Program-made: the position numbers and the translations under genes
The notes under the pieces: generated by a model
Databases searched by the model: none
Told to the model about the DNA's origin: nothing
The model's input: only the letters and a program-made list of their open reading frames with translations
In this document: positions 8,420 to 15,480 of the stretch, piece after piece
Layout of the letters: each line of letters starts with the position of its first letter
How positions within the stretch are numbered: the stretch's first letter is position 1
From: a virus
Reading direction: 5' to 3' (one strand)
IMG/VR virus record: IMGVR_UViG_3300043446_001134
Span: 1 to 24,130 of that record
Length of the DNA stretch: 24,130 nucleotides

Positions 8420-8456
8420 AAGAAAGAGGGCCGCCCGGTGATTAGCCGAGCGGCCC
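8420..8456 (-). terminator. Intrinsic terminator after the major capsid gene
   Basis: On the minus strand a stem of GGGCCGC-T-CGG pairs with CCG-G-GCGGCCC (8456-8428) around a short AT-rich loop, with one mismatch. It is followed by the T-rich run CTCTTTCT (8427-8420). It lies between the capsid stop (8481) and the connector start (8406) and probably reduces read-through into the tail genes or stabilises the 3' end of the capsid mRNA. Confidence 0.75.
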
Positions 8457-8480
8457 GTGAGTTGCTGCCGTTAGGGCCGA

Positions 8481-9533
8481 TCAGGAGTTGGCGTCCGCGA
8501 TGTAGAGCGCCGACTGCGGAGCGGTCAGGATGGTGGCGCTGTTGTCGGTCACGCTGCCGCGCACGCGACGGTTCCACGGATCCTCCAGAGTCTCCACGGT
8601 CATGTCCTCGTAGGCGAAGATGGTAGCCGTGCTGAACGACGGCCCCTCATTGCCGACCAGACCACCGGGACGGCTCACGAACACCATGCCGGGAGCAGTC
8701 GCAGAGCCGTAGAAGAATCCGCGAGTCTCGCTAGAGGCTCCCTTGCGGCTGCTGACGCGCACGGTGTCATCGACCACCACGCCACCCAGACCGAACAGGG
8801 TCTGCGGGAGACCGTAGGCCGCGAAGGTGTCGTCGCCCTTCAGGAAGGACAGAGCGGCGGGGTAGTTCTTCACATAGTCACGCACGCCCGCGCTGGTCGC
8901 CATGATGCGAGCCGTGATGGGGTTGACCACCAGAATGATGTCCTTGGCAGACACCGCGCCAACGGTGTTCTGGACGATCTTCTCAATGGCTGCGCGGATG
9001 ATCTTCTGCACGCCATCGGGATCCGTGGTGATGTCCACGCCAGTGACCAGATCGGTAGCCGCAGCGAAGTAGTTCGATCCGGTGGTGTAGTTGCTCGAGG
9101 TGGTCAACTGCGTAGCCATACGCAGCGAACGGTGCGTCATCATCTTGGCGGCCGCGATGCGGGCATGGCTCGCCACGACATCCCACTGAGCCTGCCGTGC
9201 AGTCTCCTGAGGAATGTGGAACGAGGTCTGGAACCGCTGGCAAGTGAACTGGTTGAACTCAAAATCCGAGTTGATGCCAGTCGGGCGATCCTCACCAAGA
9301 GGCCACTGGAGGTCCTGCGTGTTGACCACGCGGGCAGTCTCCTGTTCGTCGATCTTGAGGAAGTAACCGCTCATCTGCTGCACCGGGACGATCTGCGCGT
9401 ACTGCGTGATCGGGAAGCGGTTCGCGGATCGCGTGAACTCGATCTGGATCTGACCAGTCGCAGCCGAGAAGGTGGGGATGAAGGCGTTATTGCCGCCACC
9501 CGGGGCCACCGCGTAAGACGAAACATTGGGCAT
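8481..9533 (-). CDS. Major capsid protein
   Basis: 350 aa from ATG at 9533, with a strong Shine-Dalgarno (AAGGAG, about 9 nt upstream), one of the best in the window and suited to high expression. Gene order (protease-scaffold, cement protein, this gene, then connector) and length fit a major capsid protein. The sequence mixes long helices (about 110-150 and 180-200) with strands and a late block PWNRRVRGSVTDNSATIL, consistent with an HK97-type fold in which a P-domain is followed by a return strand. No N-terminal delta domain is obvious, in keeping with a separate scaffold in the upstream gene. A terminator follows. Confidence 0.85.
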   Translation of the reverse strand: MPNVSSYAVAPGGGNNAFIPTFSAATGQIQIEFTRSANRFPITQYAQIVPVQQMSGYFLKIDEQETARVVNTQDLQWPLGEDRPTGINSDFEFNQFTCQRFQTSFHIPQETARQAQWDVVASHARIAAAKMMTHRSLRMATQLTTSSNYTTGSNYFAAATDLVTGVDITTDPDGVQKIIRAAIEKIVQNTVGAVSAKDIILVVNPITARIMATSAGVRDYVKNYPAALSFLKGDDTFAAYGLPQTLFGLGGVVVDDTVRVSSRKGASSETRGFFYGSATAPGMVFVSRPGGLVGNEGPSFSTATIFAYEDMTVETLEDPWNRRVRGSVTDNSATILTAPQSALYIADANS

Positions 9534-9566
9534 TGTTGTTGCTCCTTGTCGTTGGGGTGTTCAGGA

Positions 9567-9983
9567 TCAGTAGGTACGCATACCCGCAACGCGCTGGATG
9601 CGAATCAACTGGCCAGCCGCGCCATTCTGAAGCGCGACGAAACCGTGGTATCGAGTGCCCGTCGTGGTGGTCGCGGTCTGCGCCTTGCCGTCCGCATCCG
9701 ACTCCACGAACGCGCCGCGGGTGATGTTGCCGCTGCAAATCACCAGAATGGTGCCGTTCGCGCCACCCTGAAGGGTGATCGGATCGCCGGACGCGGCGTG
9801 AACCACGCTTGCGGTGCCGTTGCTGAAGGTCTTGGTGCTGCCGTCGGTCACGCCCAGAATCGGGGTGGTGGCCTCGGCGGCCTGAAGGCCCGTGTCATCG
9901 GCAGCGGTCGAGGGCTTGACGAAGCGGAAGGGGTAGATGTCGCCGCCCGCGATGAGTGCCGGAGTGTCGGAGAAAGATCCCAT
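9567..9983 (-). CDS. Capsid cement/decoration protein (DUF2190-like)
   Basis: 138 aa from ATG at 9983 with Shine-Dalgarno AAAGGAAA. It is Gly/Ala/Thr-rich and beta-rich throughout. The order of short blocks (GGDIYPFRFVK near residue 14, ILGVTDGS near 42, GDPITLQ near 66, GNITRGAFVESDADGKAQTA near 84-103, FVALQNGAAGQLIRI near 114-128) matches capsid cement proteins that bind between hexons and stabilise the shell. It lies immediately upstream of the major capsid gene, the usual place. Confidence 0.83.
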   Translation of the reverse strand: MGSFSDTPALIAGGDIYPFRFVKPSTAADDTGLQAAEATTPILGVTDGSTKTFSNGTASVVHAASGDPITLQGGANGTILVICSGNITRGAFVESDADGKAQTATTTTGTRYHGFVALQNGAAGQLIRIQRVAGMRTY

Positions 9984-10001
9984 GGTCCTGTTTCCTTTCG
10001 A

Positions 10002-11309
10002 TTAGGCCTTCTGGCCGGAGTACTTGGCGAACAGCGACTTGAACTTGGTCAGGTCGCCAGCGGCCTCATGCACCGCACGCGCGGTAGCGGCCTTGATGTC
10101 CATCGAGGGCTCGCCCTCGTCGGTCACGGTGTGCTGCGCCACGGTCGGCACATTGATCGGATTCTTGGCCATGGTGGCCTTCCAGAACGCGATCTTCGCG
10201 GCCGGGTTCGCGCAGTCAGACAGTTCCTCCACCATGCTGTTTCGGAACTTGGAGCAGCGGAATCCGTCGCGGATCATGCCGTCCACTTCCTTGCCGAACC
10301 GCTCCAACTTCAACTGGCGCTCCAGTTCCTGAACGCGCGCGAAGAGTGCCTTGGTGGACTTGTCGCCCTTGCTCATCTTGTGCTTGCCTCCGTACGCAGC
10401 CTCCGCTTCGGCTTCCATTTCGTCCTCGTCCTCTTCCTCTTCGCCGTGGTGCGAGCCGATGTCAACATGGACGCCCTCGGCCTCATGCTCGTCGTGCATC
10501 GGGCCGTAGAACTTGTCGGCATCGTCGTGATCGTCGTGCTCGGCGGCAGCGGCCTCGGCTTCCATTGCGGCAGCATCGGCAGCAGCCTCATGCTTCTCCT
10601 CATCCTCGTCGGCCTCGCACTCCATAGCGGCGTGCCGGGCAGCAGCCTCGGCAGCAGCCTCATGGCGCTTCTTGGCCTCTGCTTCCATCTTCTTCTTGTG
10701 CTTCGCGGGCATTGGCTTTCCTTTAGTCGTGGACGGGATGAAGGTGTTCAAACCACCGCCAACGCCGACCATTCCATCAAACTTTTCCTTGGAGTCAATG
10801 GTTACTGCCACCACTCCCATAGGACGCTCGAAGACCATCTTCGAGCCGTGCTTCGTGAATCGCGTATCCGGCAGCGGCCTGCGCGGCGTGTCGCGCCCAA
10901 GCAGAGCCACTTCCGAAAGGTGATCGTCCTTCCAAATCTCGGCGCTCCGACGCGGGTACGCGTTCGTCGCCAGCAGTTCATCGAACCTCGCCTTCGGCAT
11001 CTCGACATCGCCCACAACATAGGCCACGCCATTGCGCTCCTCGTAGCGGACGCTTGTGATGTCGCCCACGGCTTCCGGCGCGGTCGGCCTGCCGTCCTTC
11101 TCATGCTCGATGACGAGTTTAGGCCGCGAGCCGCGAGCAATGAACTTGCCCGTGCGCCGCACGATGTCCTTCACGCGGCCATTGTCATACGCCTGCATGG
11201 CCTCGTCATCGTCCGAGTCGATGGACGGATCGAAGCCCATGAACAGTTCAAGGTTCTTGATGCGAACCTTGCCTTCGGGCGTGTTCTCGACGGTGTGGGA
11301 CGCTGCCAC
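10002..11309 (-). CDS. Prohead protease-scaffold fusion (Mu I-like)
   Basis: 435 aa. I prefer the GTG at 11309 because AAGGAG (11323-11318) lies 8 nt upstream; a GTG at 11315 overlapping the previous stop as GTGA is only 2 nt from that site. Residues about 10-165 form the protease. VIEHEKDGR gives a candidate catalytic His69, and YPRRSAEIW followed by VALLGRDTP gives candidate Ser122, the pattern of phage serine proteases that mature the prohead. Residues about 200-310 are extremely Ala/Glu/His/Asp-rich and probably disordered or helical, followed by a coiled coil (about 318-340). These, with the helical C-terminus, are the scaffold part. Fusion of the two functions in one polypeptide is known in Mu-like and other phages. 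The long antisense frame opposite is a composition artefact. Confidence 0.82.
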   Translation of the reverse strand: MAASHTVENTPEGKVRIKNLELFMGFDPSIDSDDDEAMQAYDNGRVKDIVRRTGKFIARGSRPKLVIEHEKDGRPTAPEAVGDITSVRYEERNGVAYVVGDVEMPKARFDELLATNAYPRRSAEIWKDDHLSEVALLGRDTPRRPLPDTRFTKHGSKMVFERPMGVVAVTIDSKEKFDGMVGVGGGLNTFIPSTTKGKPMPAKHKKKMEAEAKKRHEAAAEAAARHAAMECEADEDEEKHEAAADAAAMEAEAAAAEHDDHDDADKFYGPMHDEHEAEGVHVDIGSHHGEEEEDEDEMEAEAEAAYGGKHKMSKGDKSTKALFARVQELERQLKLERFGKEVDGMIRDGFRCSKFRNSMVEELSDCANPAAKIAFWKATMAKNPINVPTVAQHTVTDEGEPSMDIKAATARAVHEAAGDLTKFKSLFAKYSGQKA

Positions 11310-11311
11310 GC

Positions 11312-11608
11312 TCACCGCTCCTTCCGGCCCTTGCCGAAGTAGAAGCGATCCTCGACGGCGAAGCGGGCGGGAGTGCCGGGGCGGGAGTTCACAGACTTGC
11401 CTCGCGTATCGCTCTCGACCGTGCCGCCGTAATGTGCAACCAATCCCTTTGCGTACTTCACCGCGTCCTCAAAAGTATTGAATGAAAGCGTGCGCGCCTG
11501 TGCATACACATTGTGATTCACGGTTCCATCCGGCTTCAGCGGCATCACGCGAAACTTGCCAGTCAAATGATCTGGAGACACATACACCTTTCCAAGTTCA
11601 CTTGCCAT
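11312..11608 (-). CDS. Small protein ending in RPGxPxRF and EDRFYFGK peptides
   Basis: 98 aa, ATG overlapping the upstream stop by 11 bases; its TGA abuts the protease gene. Residues 1-68 form one small alpha/beta domain with a helix TFEDAVKYAKGLVAHYGG. Residues 75-83 are SRPGTPARF and 86-93 are EDRFYFGK, followed by a basic end GRKER. Both peptides recur in the upstream gene, and the DNA encoding EDRFYFGK is repeated there with one mismatch over 23 bp. Much of the N-terminal coding part is near 50% GC, below the flanking head genes. The function is not recognised. The location between the F-like protein and the protease suggests a capsid interior or assembly role, which is inference. Confidence 0.72.
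   Translation of the reverse strand: MASELGKVYVSPDHLTGKFRVMPLKPDGTVNHNVYAQARTLSFNTFEDAVKYAKGLVAHYGGTVESDTRGKSVNSRPGTPARFAVEDRFYFGKGRKER
11331..11353. repeat. Direct repeat copy 1, encodes EDRFYFGK
   Basis: 23 bp matching 12421-12443 with one mismatch (G at 11345, C at 12435). In the 98-aa gene it encodes the near-terminal EDRFYFGK. The two copies have the same orientation and the same reading phase and bracket the two-gene unit. Confidence 0.85.
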
Positions 11609-12458
11609 TCTTCACCTCCACATTCCAGTAGCGTCCCGTCGTAGCGACGGGACTGGTTGCGCTGTAGCCCTTGCTCGCCACACGGCGACCGAAGTCGCGG
11701 GCGAGGTCGGCATCCTCGAACGAGATCACGAGCGTATCGCTACCGACCTGCACGGCCCGCCATCCGCCATCCGGCATCGCCTTCTCGGAGAGCAGTTTGC
11801 CGAGCATGGGCGACTTGCTCGCGTCGGCGAAGTTGCCACGATCGAGGCTAGATGCGTCGAACTTGTCGGGCTGGCCGGGGCGGGAATACATTCCGTATGC
11901 CTTTGCCTCTCGCACAACCTCCAAGAAGTACTTCTTTTCCTCTTCCGTCATTAGACCGCGACGCATCTTTGCTAGAAGTTCTTGAATCGCCACGCCCGCA
12001 ACATCGCGTCCGTCATAGACCGCATCTTCAGCCGAAGCAATTTCATCCATGATGCTGCTAAACCGCTCGGGCTGGCCGGGGCGGGAAGAACGGAGTTTTC
12101 CAAGTTCTGCAAGAGCCGCCCGCTTATGCGCCGCGTACTCTGCCATCGCATCATTCGCGGCCTTCTTCATTGCCGCCACAGATGCCTTGGACTTCATAAA
12201 CGCGGACAGCCCATTCAGAACCGAAATGGCATCTGCATAGCCCGTCTGAAACATTGCAGACCAAGCAGTTCGCAAAACGGCATCATCTGACTTTGCAGAA
12301 CGCGAATCGGGATTGTTCGCCGCTTCTCGAATCGCTTCCCCATAGGAGCGGAAAAAGCGATCTCGGAATGCGATCATCTTCATGTCGTGATCGCGCGCAA
12401 ACCGCTCGGGCTGGACGGGCTTGCCGAAGTAGAACCGATCCTCTGTCTTGTTGGTCAT
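11598..12458 (-). CDS. Multi-segment protein punctuated by RPGQPxxF peptides
   Basis: 286 aa, ATG overlapping the upstream stop as ATGA. It begins with EDRFYFGK (residues 6-13) and PVQPERF (14-20). A helical segment (21-124) then leads to SRPGQPERF (125-133), a second helical segment (134-191) leads to SRPGQPDKF (192-200), and the protein ends in an alpha/beta domain (about 228-283) whose helix SFEDADLARDFGRRVASKG resembles the one in the next gene. The RPGQP codons are carried on a 21-bp DNA repeat. The first two segments are clearly lower in GC than the last. No enzyme motif, TM segment or signal peptide is visible, and I do not recognise the family. The architecture suggests that separate small domains were joined at a shared linker. 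Confidence 0.72.
   Translation of the reverse strand: MTNKTEDRFYFGKPVQPERFARDHDMKMIAFRDRFFRSYGEAIREAANNPDSRSAKSDDAVLRTAWSAMFQTGYADAISVLNGLSAFMKSKASVAAMKKAANDAMAEYAAHKRAALAELGKLRSSRPGQPERFSSIMDEIASAEDAVYDGRDVAGVAIQELLAKMRRGLMTEEEKKYFLEVVREAKAYGMYSRPGQPDKFDASSLDRGNFADASKSPMLGKLLSEKAMPDGGWRAVQVGSDTLVISFEDADLARDFGRRVASKGYSATSPVATTGRYWNVEVKNGK
11866..11886. repeat. In-frame 21-bp repeat encoding RPGQP, copy A
   Basis: Identical over 21 bases to 12067-12087. On the minus strand it encodes the SRPGQPD part of SRPGQPDKF in the 286-aa protein. Diverged relatives lie at about 11361-11390 (RPGTPARF, in the 98-aa gene) and 12399-12420 (PVQPERF, at the start of the 286-aa gene). Confidence 0.8.
12067..12087. 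repeat. In-frame 21-bp repeat encoding RPGQP, copy B
   Basis: Identical to 11866-11886, in the same orientation and reading phase. It encodes the SRPGQPE part of SRPGQPERF. The bases just beyond it on the plus-strand left side (12061-12066) also match the diverged copy near 12400. Confidence 0.8.
12421..12443. repeat. Direct repeat copy 2, encodes EDRFYFGK
   Basis: Partner of 11331-11353, 23 bp with one mismatch and 1,090 bp apart. In the 286-aa gene it encodes EDRFYFGK at residues 6-13. Recombination between the copies would delete almost the whole two-gene unit and leave a short in-frame peptide. Confidence 0.85.
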
Positions 12459-13510
12459 CGTTTGAATCCGGGGTCGGGGTATAGGCCGCGATCTATGATC
12501 TGCTGCCTCTGCGCGTTATACCGCGCAAGCGCAGCCCGATCTAGACTTCCGTCCCGGCGGATTAGCCCCATGTCCTCCGCCTCGTCTCGCGTCACGGGCA
12601 TCAGCGAACCGCGGCAGTTGAAGCCATTCGGGGGTACTAGCCCCTGCCGCTTGAAGTCCGCAGCCGTGGCGATGTAGCCATCCATCTGCCAATGCGAGCC
12701 GGGGTTCCGGCTCTGGCCCTTGCCGCGATACACGCCGCCGGGTGCGCCTCGCGTCCGGCTGTCGTGAATCTCCACCAGCCGCAGCAGCGGAGCCCAACTG
12801 GCTACCGCCTTACTGTCCATGGTGTCGGCGGTGGCGTCGTTATACGCGCTCGCCATGTTCGTGCGGTAGACCGTTTCCAGCCGTGAAGCCGTCAAGCCCA
12901 AGATGCCTTCGGCTTGAGCCCTTCGGATGAAGTTCGACAGTCCGCCCGTCTTCAAACCCTTTGGTATCGCGCTCGTCTCGATGGCGTCAGCGATAAGGGC
13001 TTGCAGCCGCTTGGCCTGCGCCTTGGTCGCACCCTTTGCGCGAAACGATCCGTCTAGCGTCTGCTGGAGGGCCAAGAGGCGCTTGGACAGGTCGCGCACG
13101 GCGCTCTTGCTCTCGGCCTTGGCGATCCGCTCGGCCAGCCGCCGCATCTGCCGCCGGATTCGCCGCACCTCCCACCACGAACGAGGGATGCGCCGCCGGA
13201 AGCCCATCAACGCCTCCCAGAAGATGCCGGGTTCAAAGCCGCCGATTCCGACGGCTGCAAACCGATCCGGCATCTCATCCGGCCATTCCTGCGGCTTCCA
13301 TTCAGCGCCCTGCTGCTTCGTGGCTGCGTGGACGCGAGCCTTGCCCGCTAGGGCTGCAAGGGTCAAGACCTGCCCCAGAGCCTCGGCGTACTGCTCCCAC
13401 GCCTCTGAGGCGTCCTCCGGCTCTCCACGGACCTCAGATGCGATGGCGAGCCGATACCATCGCGCAACTTGCGCCAGTCCGCGCTTGTAGATGCGCTCAA
13501 ACTCGGTCAC
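12455..13510 (-). CDS. Minor head protein, Mu F-like head morphogenesis
   Basis: 351 aa from GTG at 13510, overlapping the portal stop as GTGA. Residues about 1-200 are helical and basic. ETVYRTNMASAYNDA (212-226) is the signature found in SPP1 gp7/Mu F-like minor head proteins. HWQMDG near residue 273 and PPNGFNCRGSL (293-303), with its invariant-looking Cys, complete the C-terminal fold. These proteins bind the portal and enter the procapsid, and some are ejected with the DNA. Position directly after the portal agrees with the family. Confidence 0.9.
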   Translation of the reverse strand: MTEFERIYKRGLAQVARWYRLAIASEVRGEPEDASEAWEQYAEALGQVLTLAALAGKARVHAATKQQGAEWKPQEWPDEMPDRFAAVGIGGFEPGIFWEALMGFRRRIPRSWWEVRRIRRQMRRLAERIAKAESKSAVRDLSKRLLALQQTLDGSFRAKGATKAQAKRLQALIADAIETSAIPKGLKTGGLSNFIRRAQAEGILGLTASRLETVYRTNMASAYNDATADTMDSKAVASWAPLLRLVEIHDSRTRGAPGGVYRGKGQSRNPGSHWQMDGYIATAADFKRQGLVPPNGFNCRGSLMPVTRDEAEDMGLIRRDGSLDRAALARYNAQRQQIIDRGLYPDPGFKR

Positions 13511-15480
13511 TTGCGGCGGCGCTTGCTGGCCTTAGTCTTACGGCCACGCTTGGCAGCAGTCACCTTACGGCCACGCTTCGCGTGCAGTTCGCCGCGCCGC
13601 TCCATGCTCTTCGCGATGGCCACGGCCTGATCGCGTGGGTAGCCCTCGCCGATCAGAACGCGGATCTTGTCCGACACAGGGTCCGGCTTGGCGGCCTGCT
13701 CATCCTTGCCCTCGGCGCGGTCCAGTTCCTTGGTCTTGCGGGCTGCCCAGCCCTTGCCTGAATCGCCACCCCACAGCAGCCACGCGATGTAACCCGCTGA
13801 ATCCTCGCCCCAGCCCTCGCCCTTCTTGTCCACCTCATGGCGAGCGAAGTAGGAGTGCATCCGGCGCACCGTGGACGGCGAGAGCGTCTTGCGGTTCGAC
13901 AGGTCGCGGGCACGAGCCACGCCCACCTCGGTGCCGCCTCGGCCATGCTTCTTCCGCAGTTCAAGGCCACGACGGGCCGCGCTAGCCATCTCCTCGGTTG
14001 GGGTCAGATCGACATCCGACAGCGCGAACTTGTCCTTGCCGAACGGGGTCGGCTCGTCGCCCTCCGGTTCGCTCTCCGGCCCCATCGGAGGCAGGTCCAG
14101 CCCCGGCATACCTCCCATGCCGCCCTCGGCTGGAGCCTGAAGCACCGATTCATCATCCTCCGGCTCGGCCAGTCCAAGCACCTTTCGCGCCTCGCGCTCG
14201 CTGACGCGGCCACCGAGTTTCGTGAAGGCTTCGATGGACTTCATGTACTCTTCGGGATTTGGCTTGCTGACGCTAAAGGCGAACTGTGGCGGCGTGGCAT
14301 CGTCCCCGAAGTTGTAGCGATACAACGGCGTCACGATCTCCCGCGTCATCGTTTCGGCCAGAGCGTTAGCGATGTAGGTAAGTTGACGGTTCAGCGTCTG
14401 CGCGTGCTGGTCGCCAATGCTTGAGCCCAGTCCACTTGTGACAGCCTGCGAAGTGCCAGTCTGACCAAGGATCACTTCCTTGATGTTCTCGGTCAGGTAC
14501 TCGACCATCTTGGCGAAGGCTTCGGCGTTGCCGCCGTTCGGCTCAAGGATCTTGAGGTCATAGCCCGCATCGGTGCCGTCGCCATTCTTTGGGATCAGCA
14601 CAGACACATCGCCTAGCAGGTTCTGCATGGCCGTTTCCATGTCGGCCTTGGCTGCATCGTTTCCCACCGGGTAGTTGCCCACGCGGATGCCCATGCTGTA
14701 CCGCTCGATGTAGGTGGCCCAGTTCTGCAGCGCCGCCTGCTTCAGTGACCAGTAGTACCAGACCAGATCCCGCATACCCCGGCCGAGATAGGCATTCTCG
14801 GCCTCGTATGGGTCATCGAAATCGACGCCCTGCGGCTGGTAGGTATGCAGCGCAATCGTGCTTCTCTGCTCGTCATCGAGCGGCAGAACGCGCGCATCCC
14901 AGCCGATGACCGTGCCGTTGATCTTGTCGGTGTCCGGGGCCGCTCCGCCGATGGTCTGCGTGTAGTAGCGCGGACCGACCTTGAGGCCAAGTTGGCCCAG
15001 TTCGGTCATGGTCAGGCTGTCGCCGTGAATGGGCATCCAGTCCCTGATGTAGATCGTCTCGCCGTGCTTGCCAAAGACCATGTTCACGGCGCTGCGCCCA
15101 TACCACAGAGCGTCCAGCAAGTGACGCATGAGATCCGTGAAGCGGGGCGTGTTCTTCAGCAACTTGTCGATGAACGCGGCCTGCTCGACAGCATCTTCGT
15201 CATCCTGCATATCTGCCGGGCATTGCACGGTCCACTCGCTGCACGCCACGGACAACTGCAACATGAGCAGCGGCCCCATGATGTCGGGGTCATAGCGCAT
15301 CTGCCGCTGGAGTTGCCGATCCTTGCGGAACGCCAGCGAACCTTGCCGCAGGATCTTGTTGACCGACAGGTAGTAGGAGCGTTGCATCTCCACCGGGGTG
15401 ACAAGCGCCTGAAACACAGGTGCGGCTCGCACCATGTCGGCGCCTTGGGTGGTTGTTGCCTCGCTCGTGTTCTCGTTCAT
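13507..15480 (-). CDS. Portal protein, DUF935 (Mu gp29-like) with fused C-terminal modules
   Basis: 657 aa from ATG at 15480, which overlaps the terminase stop as ATGA; an in-frame ATG at 15504 would add 8 residues. The core (about 20-430) carries the Mu gp29-like pattern: RQGSLAFRKDRQLQRQMRYD, then DPDIMGPLLMLQLSV, LWYGRSAVNMVFG and IRDWMPIHGDSL. It forms the dodecameric DNA channel at the capsid vertex. From about residue 495 the sequence changes to a separate phage module (HGRGGTEVGVARARDLSNR, HEVDKKGEGWGEDSAGYIAW). Another follows near 601-633 (DKIRVLIGEGYPRDQAVAIA), and then a Lys/Arg-rich tail with KRGRK twice, coded by a 15-bp direct repeat at 13537-13551 and 13564-13578. I know these two modules from other phage proteins; their job here is unknown. 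Confidence 0.9.
   Translation of the reverse strand: MNENTSEATTTQGADMVRAAPVFQALVTPVEMQRSYYLSVNKILRQGSLAFRKDRQLQRQMRYDPDIMGPLLMLQLSVACSEWTVQCPADMQDDEDAVEQAAFIDKLLKNTPRFTDLMRHLLDALWYGRSAVNMVFGKHGETIYIRDWMPIHGDSLTMTELGQLGLKVGPRYYTQTIGGAAPDTDKINGTVIGWDARVLPLDDEQRSTIALHTYQPQGVDFDDPYEAENAYLGRGMRDLVWYYWSLKQAALQNWATYIERYSMGIRVGNYPVGNDAAKADMETAMQNLLGDVSVLIPKNGDGTDAGYDLKILEPNGGNAEAFAKMVEYLTENIKEVILGQTGTSQAVTSGLGSSIGDQHAQTLNRQLTYIANALAETMTREIVTPLYRYNFGDDATPPQFAFSVSKPNPEEYMKSIEAFTKLGGRVSEREARKVLGLAEPEDDESVLQAPAEGGMGGMPGLDLPPMGPESEPEGDEPTPFGKDKFALSDVDLTPTEEMASAARRGLELRKKHGRGGTEVGVARARDLSNRKTLSPSTVRRMHSYFARHEVDKKGEGWGEDSAGYIAWLLWGGDSGKGWAARKTKELDRAEGKDEQAAKPDPVSDKIRVLIGEGYPRDQAVAIAKSMERRGELHAKRGRKVTAAKRGRKTKASKRRRK

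Noticed and set aside
8640-8690. SRPGG in the major capsid protein as a relative of the RPGxPxRF peptides
   Set aside because: It lacks the second Pro and the terminal Arg-Phe, and no DNA repeat is present.
9132-11342. 736-codon open frame on the plus strand across three head genes
   Set aside because: It is antisense to the capsid, cement and protease-scaffold genes and rich in His/Arg/Leu. Long antisense frames are expected opposite GC-rich genes, and no ribosome site or family signature is seen.
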